This document shows positions 44,680 through 52,823 of a stretch of DNA of 58,048 bases, piece by piece. Location: positions 1-58,048 of the forward strand of contig USHW01000011.1 of the NCBI GenBank assembly GCA_900554545.1. Direction: 5' to 3'. A model generated the notes under the pieces. It was not told the DNA's origin, made no database searches, and saw nothing but the letters and a program-made list of their open reading frames with translations. Made by a program: the position numbers and the translations under genes. Each line of letters opens with the position of its first letter. Within the stretch, counting starts at the first letter, position 1. Source of the stretch: an uncultured Prevotella sp. Lineage in GTDB: Bacteria; Bacteroidota; Bacteroidia; Bacteroidales; Bacteroidaceae.

Positions 44680-45345
44680 TCACCGATAGATGTGATACCG
44701 GCAGTTATTTCCCTGCGCATACTTCTCAAAAAGGCGTATAAGGTATTCGGCGTTGGCCGTAACCTGCGCTTCGTTTCCGTCGTAACCGTTTATGAGAACG
44801 AGAACGCGGCGCGTTGAGATGTCAATCTTCGTGCGCTCGTTGTCGCTCGTTGGTGTGCCCACTCCGCCGATGGCGTCGCGGTAAACGGGCAGACCTGCGA
44901 TGTTGATTGTGCCTCGCCCGATGCCCTCGTAAGGCTCGCCCTCACGTCCGATGCCGAGTGTAAGCGTGTCGCCGGAAAACTTGTCGGCATCGAAACCGCC
45001 GATGCTGTAGCCGTAGGCGATGCTCGCAAGGTTGATTAAATCCACAAGAGTGTCGATTTGGTAAAGCTGCTTGCCCTGCAACATGCGCCTGATTAAAGCC
45101 TCGGCCGCAGGCCGGTAGCGGCTCGGGTCTTTGCCGCACAGGCGGTAGACGCGGCGCGTAGCCTCTATGCCCGGAATGCTTTTTATCGTCGTTGTGTCAT
45201 ATTCGACCCTGTACTTCTCGCCAAGAGCCTTGATTTCCGCCCACAGTTCGGGGCTGTACTGGCTGTTAACCACGTCGGCCTCCACCGCCGCACCTACGAA
45301 ACCGGGGCACACCTGTTCGATTTCTTCAGATACTATTATTTTCAT
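44680..45345 (-). CDS. B3/B4 domain protein, free-standing tRNA-editing-like
   Basis: 221 residues from the ATG at 45345 (the longer frame to 45513 crosses the promoter). The sequence has the layout of the B3/B4 domain, the editing part of the phenylalanyl-tRNA synthetase beta subunit: IPGIEATRRVYRLCGKDPSRYRPAAEALIRR, then DTLVDLINLASIAYGYSIGGFDADK, a signature of stand-alone B3/B4 proteins. Such proteins may clear mischarged tRNA; substrate not known here. Single-gene unit with a -7 site at 45387-45394. No tRNA synthetase is adjacent. Confidence 0.85.
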   Translation of the reverse strand: MKIIVSEEIEQVCPGFVGAAVEADVVNSQYSPELWAEIKALGEKYRVEYDTTTIKSIPGIEATRRVYRLCGKDPSRYRPAAEALIRRMLQGKQLYQIDTLVDLINLASIAYGYSIGGFDADKFSGDTLTLGIGREGEPYEGIGRGTINIAGLPVYRDAIGGVGTPTSDNERTKIDISTRRVLVLINGYDGNEAQVTANAEYLIRLFEKYAQGNNCRYHIYR

Positions 45346-45386
45346 ACTTCTTGCCTTTCTGATTTTATTTGAAATGATTACGGCGG

Positions 45387-45394
45387 CAAAGTTA
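45387..45394 (-). promoter_or_regulatory. -7 element of the B3/B4 gene
   Basis: Minus-strand TAACTTTG, exact match, 41 bp before the chosen start; it lies inside the longer reading frame, which supports the shorter protein. Confidence 0.5.
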
Positions 45395-45479
45395 CACAAA
45401 TAAAACTGACATACAGGCAGGAAAAAGAACATTATTGTTGCAGTTTGTATATATTCACACACTTTCACCGACAACAGAA

Positions 45480-45511
45480 GCGGTGCAAAATCATTGCCGA
45501 TTTCGCACCGC
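45480..45511 (-). terminator. Hairpin after the lipoprotein/barrel operon
   Basis: GCGGTGC (45480-45486) pairs with GCACCGC (45505-45511), extended after one mismatch by AAATC/GATTT. It is 14 bp past the operon's last stop. The T-tract on the minus strand is weak. Confidence 0.55.
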
Positions 45512-45525
45512 ACTGCCCTTGAAGC

Positions 45526-46146
45526 TTATTGGTTGGGCTTTTCAGGGGCGTAGTCAGAGCATATTGTCTCATAGTCGAGAGGGTCTATTTCCTTGCTTTC
45601 TATCCTCTCGCAAAGCTCCGGGTCGTCGTCAAGATACTTCAAGAGTGCCTTCCTCGCAGACCACTTTGTATGGCCTTTTCCGCCAATCCATGTCCCCTCT
45701 TCTTCGCCCTGTCGATAGCCGTAGAAGTTGATATACTGGCCTTTGATTGTCATCACGCCGTTTTTTGCGATGTAATAATCGGCACTCTGCGACAAAACAA
45801 TCAGGTGCTCGCCCACAGCTTCAAGTGCCCTCCATGTTCTTTCACGGTAAAGCAGTATGTGTTTCGCGTCGGGAGCGTTCTCGTTCCACGCTGTCAGGGA
45901 TGCAATGTCCTCCGACTTTATCTTGTGTTTCTCGCCGAGAGAGTCTGTCACCGTCACTTTCTTTGTCGTTCCGTTTGGCAGTTTTGCCTCGCCTGTCAGC
46001 GTGCTGCCGTCCTCAAATGTCACTAAAACAGGAAAACCTTTCACGTCCCGGGATATATCTACAGCCGTGGTTATAAGCTGGCATGACACAAGGAACGCTG
46101 CGCCGACACAACCCAGTATAACTGATAAGACAACTTTCTTTTTCAT
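45526..46146 (-). CDS. Lipoprotein, paralogue of the first gene of its operon
   Basis: 206 residues with a lipoprotein signal (C22, FLVSC). After the signal come a beta-rich part (FPVLVTFEDGSTLTGEAKLP; VTDSLGEKHKIKSEDIASL) and a C-terminal helical motif, DDPELCERIESKEIDPLDYE followed by TIC. The same motif ends the paralogous lipoprotein at 46794-47537 (DDPVLCEKIASKEIDAYDFE). No named family is recognised. It is the third gene of lipoprotein-barrel-lipoprotein, 33 bp after the barrel gene. The order suggests an envelope complex with two lipoprotein partners on one outer-membrane barrel. Confidence 0.7.
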   Translation of the reverse strand: MKKKVVLSVILGCVGAAFLVSCQLITTAVDISRDVKGFPVLVTFEDGSTLTGEAKLPNGTTKKVTVTDSLGEKHKIKSEDIASLTAWNENAPDAKHILLYRERTWRALEAVGEHLIVLSQSADYYIAKNGVMTIKGQYINFYGYRQGEEEGTWIGGKGHTKWSARKALLKYLDDDPELCERIESKEIDPLDYETICSDYAPEKPNQ

Positions 46147-46179
46147 AGCTTAAACTTTTATTTAATACAACAATATCAC

Positions 46180-46797
46180 TCAACGCATACGCATAGGCTT
46201 CTTCACATTGAAGTCTGACATGCGGAACCCCACGCGCACGCCTACTCCCCAATTGAAATCCTTGCCCACGTATGAGCCTTGGACGAAAACGCCTACGGCA
46301 GTTGAGCGTCCGAACTGATGCTCATAGCCTATGCGCCCGAGGCACATCACGCCGTCAAGGTCGTCTTTCTGCGTATTCCTTTCTGTACCGTCATAGTAGT
46401 CATGTTCGTATTTCACAATGGCATAACCGCCATAAAGCGCAATGTAAAAGCGGTCGATGTTGTTGCTTAGCAGGTCAAGTCCGGGGCCTACGGCGAACAT
46501 CAACTGTGTTTTCTTGTCCGAAACATTGTCACTTTGCACTCTGTCACCATAATCTACGGAGACATGCCTATAACCGTCATACCGTGAATAGCCGACCAGT
46601 AAAGAACCGAACACAGGACTACGCCAGTGTATATCAATATCAGCAGCAAGCATATCGCCGGGCTTTTCATAAGTTCCGCCAAAACTTTCATAATTATATG
46701 ACACAGAATATTGCGACCAACCGAAATACTGGGCACATACTTTCGCTGGCATTCCACTTGCCAATACTACAAGCGTTGCTATCAAAAAGCGTCTCAT
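46180..46797 (-). CDS. Outer-membrane beta-barrel protein, ~8 strands
   Basis: 205 residues; signal peptide cut near VCAQ (~23). The mature part is a run of alternating strands with aromatic girdles (YSVSYNYESF, GSLLVGYSRYDGY, FYIALYGGYAIVKYEHDYY, GVFVQGSYVGKDFNWGVGVRVGFRM), the pattern of small outer-membrane barrels. No enzymatic motif. Its start overlaps the upstream lipoprotein stop by 4 bases (46794-46797), so the products are made together. The short basic tail KKPMRMR follows the last strand, which is unusual for barrels that end on an aromatic residue. Confidence 0.7.
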   Translation of the reverse strand: MRRFLIATLVVLASGMPAKVCAQYFGWSQYSVSYNYESFGGTYEKPGDMLAADIDIHWRSPVFGSLLVGYSRYDGYRHVSVDYGDRVQSDNVSDKKTQLMFAVGPGLDLLSNNIDRFYIALYGGYAIVKYEHDYYDGTERNTQKDDLDGVMCLGRIGYEHQFGRSTAVGVFVQGSYVGKDFNWGVGVRVGFRMSDFNVKKPMRMR

Positions 46798-47537
46798 ATC
46801 ATGCCTCCTTTCTCCACACTATATGCAGAATTGCCATTTAAAGCCATACGGACATTCATTTCACCGCTGTCATCCTGTGTTTTCGGAGAATACAAACGGC
46901 AAATCTCTTCAAAGTCGTATGCGTCAATTTCCTTCGATGCTATCTTCTCACACAGCACCGGGTCGTCGGCCAAAAACTTGCACAAGGCCCTTATTACGCC
47001 TGCTCTCGCACGTCCGTATGTCGTAAGATATTCGCCCACACCGTCCTCTTTAAGTCCTATAATATAGGCGTCGCCGTCTGCAAAGCTCACCGGAACAAGC
47101 TCTCCCTTGCGGTTGAAATGCCAGCTGCCGCCGACCACAGCCAGCCTCAAATGCCGCCCCATGCCGAGACATTTCATCCATGCATGCCCCTTATCACGTC
47201 CTCCACGGTCTTTATACTGTGCATAAACAAACGCCCCGGCCATTGCTCCGCCATGCTCAAGAGCCAGCACTGACACACTGTCGGAAGGCAACCGCAAGCG
47301 CTTCCCGTCATTTGTGACGAAACGTAACGTGCCGCCCTTATAATCAGGCAAAAGCGCCTTACCCTCATACTTCACGCTGTCGTTCATCACGACCGCCGCA
47401 TTCAGCTTTACAAATTCTTCCCTGAAAAGGCCTGCAACGCTGCACGACACAGCCATCTGGCATATAACAACAGCAAGCGTACCTTTTGCCAATAGTTTCA
47501 AATGCTTGAAACAATGACTACATAAAATTCTTTCCAT
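46794..47537 (-). CDS. Lipoprotein, paralogue of the third gene of its operon
   Basis: 247 residues from the ATG at 47537 (an ATG at 47546 is also possible; a start at 47570 would lie over the -7 element). Signal peptide with lipidated cysteine C32 (MAVSC). It shares with the 45526 lipoprotein the order: beta part with a 'lpsDSVSVLALEHGG' segment, then DDPVLCEKIASKEIDAYDFE and a C-terminal tail; its tail is ~25 residues longer. First gene of the operon, with a -7 site at 47568-47575. The divergent LuxR-type regulator gene next door is a likely controller. Confidence 0.65.
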   Translation of the reverse strand: MERILCSHCFKHLKLLAKGTLAVVICQMAVSCSVAGLFREEFVKLNAAVVMNDSVKYEGKALLPDYKGGTLRFVTNDGKRLRLPSDSVSVLALEHGGAMAGAFVYAQYKDRGGRDKGHAWMKCLGMGRHLRLAVVGGSWHFNRKGELVPVSFADGDAYIIGLKEDGVGEYLTTYGRARAGVIRALCKFLADDPVLCEKIASKEIDAYDFEEICRLYSPKTQDDSGEMNVRMALNGNSAYSVEKGGMI

Positions 47538-47567
47538 ACCTGACATTACATTAAACTCTTGTTTTAG

Positions 47568-47575
47568 CAAATTTA
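47568..47575 (-). promoter_or_regulatory. -7 element of the lipoprotein/barrel operon
   Basis: Minus-strand TAAATTTG, exact match, 30 bp before the ATG at 47537. No TTTG at the -33 distance. Confidence 0.45.
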
Positions 47576-47681
47576 AAATAAAGACATATAAATGTTAAAT
47601 GGAAAGGTAAAAAACAAGACAATTGTATCAAACTTTTACACTTTTGTGTACCATAAAGATTGTACTTTCGCCTTATTTGTC

Positions 47682-47689
47682 TATATTTG
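47682..47689 (+). promoter_or_regulatory. -7 element of the divergent LuxR-type gene
   Basis: TATATTTG, exact match, 39 bp before the ATG at 47729. The -33 position holds TTTC-like sequence only. Confidence 0.45.
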
Positions 47690-47728
47690 CAAGAACATCT
47701 TATCTACAAATGAAATACACGCCCCTGC

Positions 47729-48486
47729 ATGGAAATACGTAAAAACGACTTCTTGTTTATCCCTGGAACTACAGATGAAATTCCGCCTGACGAATACCTG
47801 AAAACCGAAACATTCGTAAACATGGCTAAAGCACTGGCGCAAACCACCGACAGATTTGTGTACATAATCGATTATGCCAAGCGGAACTTCCTTTATGAGT
47901 CAATCAACATGGCATATCTTTTAGGCGAACCGGCAAACACGTCGATTTTTTCGACTATAAAATGTACTTCAACCACATACCGGCAAACGAACAACACAAA
48001 TTCATTGAAATAAACATGGCCGCCTCAGCCATGTTCGCACGTATGCCGATAAAGGAACGGACAATGCACACAATAACATACGACTTCCACCTGATGATGA
48101 AGAAAAGGCAAAGGCTTGTCAACCATCATCTTACACCATTGGCACTAACAGAAAGCGGACGCATGTGGTTGGCGCTGTGCACTATCGGCCTGTCGGCAAT
48201 GCAGACGGCAGGACACGCCATAATAAAGAAAGCCGGTTCAAACATATATCATGAATACTCGTTGGACAGACATGAATGGATTGAGAAAGAAATGGGGCGA
48301 CTGCGCGACATAGAACGCAGCATTTTGATTCTTTCAGCTCAAGGCTTCACAATGAATGATATAGCCGACAAGCTATGCAAATCGGTTGACACTATAAAGA
48401 AATACAGGAAAGGCTTATTCAAAAAGTTTGGTGTCAAGAACATAACCGCAGCCTTGACATACGCCACCAATTATAAAATGCTTTAA
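47729..48486 (+). pseudogene. LuxR-type regulator gene with a -1 frameshift at a T6 tract
   Basis: Two overlapping frames together make one regulator of ~252 residues. The first (47729 onward) encodes a PAS-like start (DRFVYIIDYAKRNFLYESIN). The second (to 48486) continues the same family: DYKMYFNHIPANEQHKFIE, then a LuxR helix-turn-helix (LSAQGFTMNDIADKLCKSVD, KYRKGLFKKFGVKNITAAL). They join at the T6 run 47946-47951: one extra T would restore the reading frame through ...TSIFFDYKMYF. Both halves are otherwise well conserved, so the lesion is recent, phase-variable or a sequencing error; ribosomal slippage is another option. The downstream part alone (ATG 47962) would still contain the DNA-binding domain. 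Confidence 0.75.
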
Positions 48487-48518
48487 CCGGAAGCACTGTT
48501 TTCCGCTTCGGGTTAAAG
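48481..48518. terminator. Hairpin between convergent genes
   Basis: CTTTAACC-GGAAGC (48481-48494) pairs with GCTTC-GGGTTAAAG (48505-48518) with one bulge. It overlaps the LuxR-type stop codon and precedes the ligA 3' end. No T-tract. Confidence 0.5.
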
Positions 48519-48529
48519 CATTCGACTTA

Positions 48530-50527
48530 TCACTTTATCATTTCCAAGAACGTGTCCTCATCCACAATGGGCACGCCGAGCTTCTCGGCCTTCTGCAGTT
48601 TGGCAGGCCCCATGTTGTCGCCCGCAAGTATAAAAGAGGTCTTGCCGCTGATGCTGCCAACGCTCTTGCCGCCGTTCTGCTCGATGATGCGCTTGTACTC
48701 GTCGCGGCTGTGACGGGTGAACACGCCGCTGATGACGATGCTCTTACCCTCAAGTTTTGTGCTGGCGGCCTGTATCTGCTCCTCGCTCAGCGACATCTGC
48801 AGGCCGTAGCCGCGCAGGCGGTTGACGATTTCCATGTTCACGGGGTTGTGGAAATACGTTATCACGCTCTTGGCTATCACCTCGCCTACGCCGTCAACAT
48901 CCGTAAGTTCCTGCAAAGAAGCCGTCGAGAGGGCGTCCATCGTCTTGAAGCGGCGTGCCAGCAGGCGTGCCGACGTTTCGCCGACGAAGCGTATGCCGAG
49001 AGCGAAGACGACACGTTCAAACGGCACCTGGCGCGAGGCGGCTATGCCATCGACAACCTTCTGCGCCGACTTCTGGCGGCTTCCGTCGCCGTTGATTTGC
49101 TCAACGCGGATGTCATACAGGTCGGCAACATTCCTTATCAGTCCGCGGCGATAGTACTCGTCAACGGTTTCAGGACCAAGGCTGTCGATATTCATCGCCC
49201 GGCGCGATATGAAATGTTCTATCCGTCCTTTGATTTGCGGCGGACATGCCGTGTCGTTGGGACAGTAATGGGCGGCCTCTCCTTCATAACGCACAAGCTC
49301 CGCACCACATTCGGGACAGCGCGTGATAAACTCGACAGGACGTGCCGACGCATCGCGGCGCGACGTGTCGACACCGACTATTTTCGGGATTATCTCTCCT
49401 CCCTTCTCCACATACACGTAGTCGCCCTCGTGCAGGTCAAGACTGCGGATAAAGTCCTCGTTGTTCAGCGTGGCGCGGCGCACCGTAGTTCCGGCCAGCT
49501 GCACAGGCTCCATGTTGGCAACGGGGGTGATTTGCCCGGTGCGGCCAACCTGATAGGTCACTTCGTTAAGGCGCGTACACTCACGCTCGGCCTTAAACTT
49601 GTAGGCTATTGCCCATCGCGGACTCTTGGCCGTATAGCCGAGGGCGCGCTGCTGACGCAGCGAATTGACTTTAAGCACTATTCCGTCAGTAGCCACGGGC
49701 AGGTTCTTGCGCTCCGTGTCCCAGTAGTTTATGAAGTCGTATATCTCCTGAAGCGTCTTCACCTTGCGCATGCCGTCGCTTATCTTGAAACCCCACGCAC
49801 GGGCGCGCATCAGGTTTTCATAATGCCCGTCGCCCCCGATGCCGTCGCCGAGGAGGTAATACAAATATGCGTCAAGCTTCCTTCCGGCGGCAACTTTCGG
49901 GTCAAGGCTCTTCAGCGTGCCGCTGGCGGCATTGCGCGGATTGGCGAACAGAGGTTCTTCGGCGGCCTCGCGCTCGGCATTGATGCGTTCAAACTCCTTC
50001 CACGGCAGCAGTATCTCGCCGCGAATTTCAAACTCGTGGGGCCAGTCACCCGGCTTAAGTACCAACGGAATGGAGCGGATTGTACGCACGTTCGCCGTAA
50101 CATCGTCGCCCTGCACGCCGTCGCCGCGCGTCACTCCGCGCACCAACCGTCCGTCTACATAGGTCAGCGAGATTGACAGGCCGTCATACTTCATCTCGCA
50201 GCATATCTCAAAATCTTCGCCGCCAAGCCCCTTGCTCACGCTCTCGTAGAAGTCGGCCACATCCTGCTCGTTGTACGTATTCGCCAAAGACAGCATCGGA
50301 TAACGGTGAGCCACCTGGCGGAACTCCGTGCTGATGTCGCTCCCCACGCGCTGCGTAGGCGAATTCGGGTCGGCCATTTCGGGGTGGCGCGCCTCGAGTT
50401 CCTGCAGCTCGTGCATCATGAAGTCAAACTCCTGGTCGCCTATAGTAGGCTGGTTAAGAACGTAATACCTGTAATTATGTTCGTGCAGCTCCTGCCGCAG
50501 CTGCAATATCCGCTGTTTCTCGTCCAT
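48530..50527 (-). CDS. ligA: NAD-dependent DNA ligase
   Basis: Seals nicks in replication and repair. 665 residues: Ia region, adenylation domain with the nucleophile K113 in EMKYDG, OB fold, four-cysteine zinc finger (CPECGAEL ... YCPNDTACP), helix-hairpin-helix repeats (VDGVGEVIAKSV) and a C-terminal BRCT domain (~590-665). All parts intact. Its -7 site is 37 bp upstream. Repeat array H and the TPR gene lie further upstream on the same strand. Confidence 0.97.
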   Translation of the reverse strand: MDEKQRILQLRQELHEHNYRYYVLNQPTIGDQEFDFMMHELQELEARHPEMADPNSPTQRVGSDISTEFRQVAHRYPMLSLANTYNEQDVADFYESVSKGLGGEDFEICCEMKYDGLSISLTYVDGRLVRGVTRGDGVQGDDVTANVRTIRSIPLVLKPGDWPHEFEIRGEILLPWKEFERINAEREAAEEPLFANPRNAASGTLKSLDPKVAAGRKLDAYLYYLLGDGIGGDGHYENLMRARAWGFKISDGMRKVKTLQEIYDFINYWDTERKNLPVATDGIVLKVNSLRQQRALGYTAKSPRWAIAYKFKAERECTRLNEVTYQVGRTGQITPVANMEPVQLAGTTVRRATLNNEDFIRSLDLHEGDYVYVEKGGEIIPKIVGVDTSRRDASARPVEFITRCPECGAELVRYEGEAAHYCPNDTACPPQIKGRIEHFISRRAMNIDSLGPETVDEYYRRGLIRNVADLYDIRVEQINGDGSRQKSAQKVVDGIAASRQVPFERVVFALGIRFVGETSARLLARRFKTMDALSTASLQELTDVDGVGEVIAKSVITYFHNPVNMEIVNRLRGYGLQMSLSEEQIQAASTKLEGKSIVISGVFTRHSRDEYKRIIEQNGGKSVGSISGKTSFILAGDNMGPAKLQKAEKLGVPIVDEDTFLEMIK

Positions 50528-50563
50528 TGTTCTGTGTATTAATAATGAAACGTTTTGCCGCTA

Positions 50564-50571
50564 CAAAGTTA
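50564..50571 (-). promoter_or_regulatory. -7 element of ligA
   Basis: Minus-strand TAACTTTG, exact match, 36 bp before the start. A TTTG lies at 50586-50589 with a short 14-bp spacer. Confidence 0.5.
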
Positions 50572-50639
50572 GCAAAAACAAGCGACAAACGCAACCAACA
50601 ACAAACTTATTCGTAACAGCCTGTAATCCAGCATTTTGC

Positions 50640-50705
50640 AAAAGGTCGTATTTTGTAATGCAAAAGGTGGCCTTTTACATTGTAAAAGACCACCTTCCGC
50701 AATGC
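50640..50705. repeat. 22-bp double-palindrome repeat array H (3 clear units)
   Basis: Units 50640-50661, 50662-50683, 50684-50705 of 22 bp each; a decayed unit may lie on each side (50618-50639, 50706-50727). It lies ~70 bp past the TPR gene, where no other terminator is seen, and before the ligA promoter. Confidence 0.85.
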
Positions 50706-50773
50706 GTTTTGCCGTCAATCAGAAGATAACAGAAAGATGATTATGACATAATGCCTGTCAATATGACCTCCGG

Positions 50774-52741
50774 CTACTTCTTTGTAAACTTCTTTATCGC
50801 ACTGTAAGCATCATAAAGTCCCAATTCTCCGGCCTTGCTAAGGTCGCTTATGCCAAGGTCGTTCTTGCCAAGGTTGATATTGGCTATACCCCTGTTATAA
50901 TAAGCTTCGGCAAGTTTCGTGTCAATCTTTATCGCCTTGTCATACTCTTCTATCGCCTTGACATAATCCTTGTTGGAAGCATAAAGGTTGCCACGGTCGA
51001 AATAAAGATAGGCGTTGTCCGGACTAAGTTCTACCGCCTTGTCCAAATCAGAAATAGCTCCTACCGTTTTCAAACGTATGTCAACCCCACGTGAAGCGTC
51101 ATACTCGTTGATGCGTGCCTGGCATACGGCACGCTGCCAATAAGCCAGCGACGACGTACTGTCGGTCTGGATGTAAGCCGTAAGGTCGCTTACAGCCTCG
51201 GCATAGTTCTGCACCACGCTGTTTGCAATACCCCGCTGCAATATAAATCCCTTGTCTTCACGCAAATTACGTGAAGCGTCAATACGTGCCGACAATGTAT
51301 CAATAAGCGCGAATATGTCTTTGCTTTCCTGCTCTGACAACTGCTTCACGCCACACCTTATATATATGTTGCGCAACGGCTTGCTGGTGAAATTGAACGT
51401 CTCAACTTCGTTGTGAAACGCCTGATATGCCTTGACAGCATTGTCGTACGGACTGAACGAAAGCTGGAACATAGGCTGGAACACAACGTCAATCTTCCGG
51501 TTTTGCACACGACCGCGGTACACCGTGGAATACTCATGCTGCACGGTATTCTCATCTTCAACAACAAGCTGGTTATACTTGTCGAAATCAATCTCGCTCT
51601 TCTTGCGGACTTCATCTTTTTTACGGCGGCTCCACCTCTGCTGGCGGCCGTAATGCTTGTCCATCTGCGCCTTGAAGATGCGGAACTCGTCAAGTTCAGC
51701 TTTCGACGTCATGCCAACCTTACGGTAACAACGTGCACGGTTGTTAAGCCCGGCCCAGAAATTCGGATATTGGTCGATTAATTTTGTATAATCACGTATG
51801 GCACCGTAAATGTCGCCCGTCCGCTCAAGAAGTATGGCACGGTTGTATATGGCCATTACATTGTCCGGTTCGAGGCTTATTATGTAATTGAAGTCCTCTA
51901 TGGCCCTGTTATCATCGCCGACCTGAACACGCAACTGTCCCCTGTTATAATGCGCAAGGAAATTATTAGGGTCAATCTCCAATGCCTTGTCATAATCTGC
52001 CATCGCACCGTTGAGATTGTTGATGTTATAACGGGCCAAAGCACGGTTTACATAATTAGCAACGGTATTGGGCTTCAGATGAATTGCCTTTGAAAGCTGC
52101 ATGTCAGCATCTTTCCATTTGCGCTGCGACAGGCTTATCATGGCGCGATAAGCCCACGCATCGCCGTCATAGGGGTCAATCTCAAGGCTCTTGTCAAGAT
52201 ATTTGGCGCCTTCTATAGTGTCTTTTTGCTGCATGCAGACCTCAGCTTTAAGCGAAAACGCCTTGGCATAAGTCTTCCACATGGTCATCATCGAGTCCAA
52301 ATCGGCATTGGCCGCATCATAATCCTTCTTCTCAATCTTGCACAACACACGGTTGAACCATAGGTTCTTGTCGTAAGGATTGAAGTCTATTGTCTTGTCA
52401 TAATCGGCTATTGCCTCATCGAACTTATGCTGCTTGATACGGCACAAGCCACGAAGCTCAAACAAGTCAGGCACATACGGATTAAGCCTTATAGCCTCGG
52501 AACAATCTTTTTCCGCCCCAACAAAGTCGTCAAGATAAAACTTTGCCACTGCACGCAAGAACCAAGGTTCGTACAGATAAGGCTTAACCATTATCACTTG
52601 GTTGAAATATTGTATCGAAAGAACATAGTCCTCATAATACAGCGCACTACGCCCAACGTCGATAAGCCTGTCTGTCCTGAACTGCGAACAAACCGGCAAA
52701 AACGCAAACAGCAGCAAAAACGACAATAAAAACTTGCGCAT
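50774..52741 (-). CDS. Secreted TPR-repeat protein
   Basis: 655 residues from the ATG at 52741, where the signal peptide starts (MRKFLLSFLLLF, cut near VCSQ); an upstream in-frame ATG would add nine residues before it. Residues ~20-370 carry about ten tetratricopeptide repeats (e.g. AIADYDKTIDFNPYDKNLWF, AMADYDKALEIDPNNFLAHY). A non-repeat section (~380-510, basic then YSTVYRGRVQNRKIDVVF) follows, and further repeats run to the end (AIEEYDKAIKIDTKLAEAYY). Such proteins are envelope scaffolds in Bacteroidales. Last gene of the SPOR-ruvX-def-TPR run, 82 bp after def. Partner unknown. Confidence 0.85.
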   Translation of the reverse strand: MRKFLLSFLLLFAFLPVCSQFRTDRLIDVGRSALYYEDYVLSIQYFNQVIMVKPYLYEPWFLRAVAKFYLDDFVGAEKDCSEAIRLNPYVPDLFELRGLCRIKQHKFDEAIADYDKTIDFNPYDKNLWFNRVLCKIEKKDYDAANADLDSMMTMWKTYAKAFSLKAEVCMQQKDTIEGAKYLDKSLEIDPYDGDAWAYRAMISLSQRKWKDADMQLSKAIHLKPNTVANYVNRALARYNINNLNGAMADYDKALEIDPNNFLAHYNRGQLRVQVGDDNRAIEDFNYIISLEPDNVMAIYNRAILLERTGDIYGAIRDYTKLIDQYPNFWAGLNNRARCYRKVGMTSKAELDEFRIFKAQMDKHYGRQQRWSRRKKDEVRKKSEIDFDKYNQLVVEDENTVQHEYSTVYRGRVQNRKIDVVFQPMFQLSFSPYDNAVKAYQAFHNEVETFNFTSKPLRNIYIRCGVKQLSEQESKDIFALIDTLSARIDASRNLREDKGFILQRGIANSVVQNYAEAVSDLTAYIQTDSTSSLAYWQRAVCQARINEYDASRGVDIRLKTVGAISDLDKAVELSPDNAYLYFDRGNLYASNKDYVKAIEEYDKAIKIDTKLAEAYYNRGIANINLGKNDLGISDLSKAGELGLYDAYSAIKKFTKK

Positions 52742-52823
52742 ATAAAAAGAGGATGTCCTGAAATACAAATAAAAAATACGCGCCGGAACCCTGCAACGGC
52801 CACGACGCGAAAAACCTTACAGG

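Noticed and set aside
45346..45513. 56-residue N-terminal extension of the B3/B4 protein
   Set aside because: The extension spans the -7 element and is not part of the domain. Similar upstream extensions were dropped at 24631-24693, 39611-39676, 41887-41985 and 53804-53860 because signal peptides, fold starts or promoters place the start downstream.
45526..46146. Assigning the paralogous lipoproteins to a known DUF
   Set aside because: The shared motif is clear, but I could not tie it to a named family with confidence, so no name was given.
48710..50176. 488-codon reading frame opposite ligA
   Set aside because: It is the antisense shadow of a fully conserved ligA; the translation has no recognisable domain. 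Other long antisense frames (2301-2933, 3431-4288, 34809-35717) are rejected likewise.
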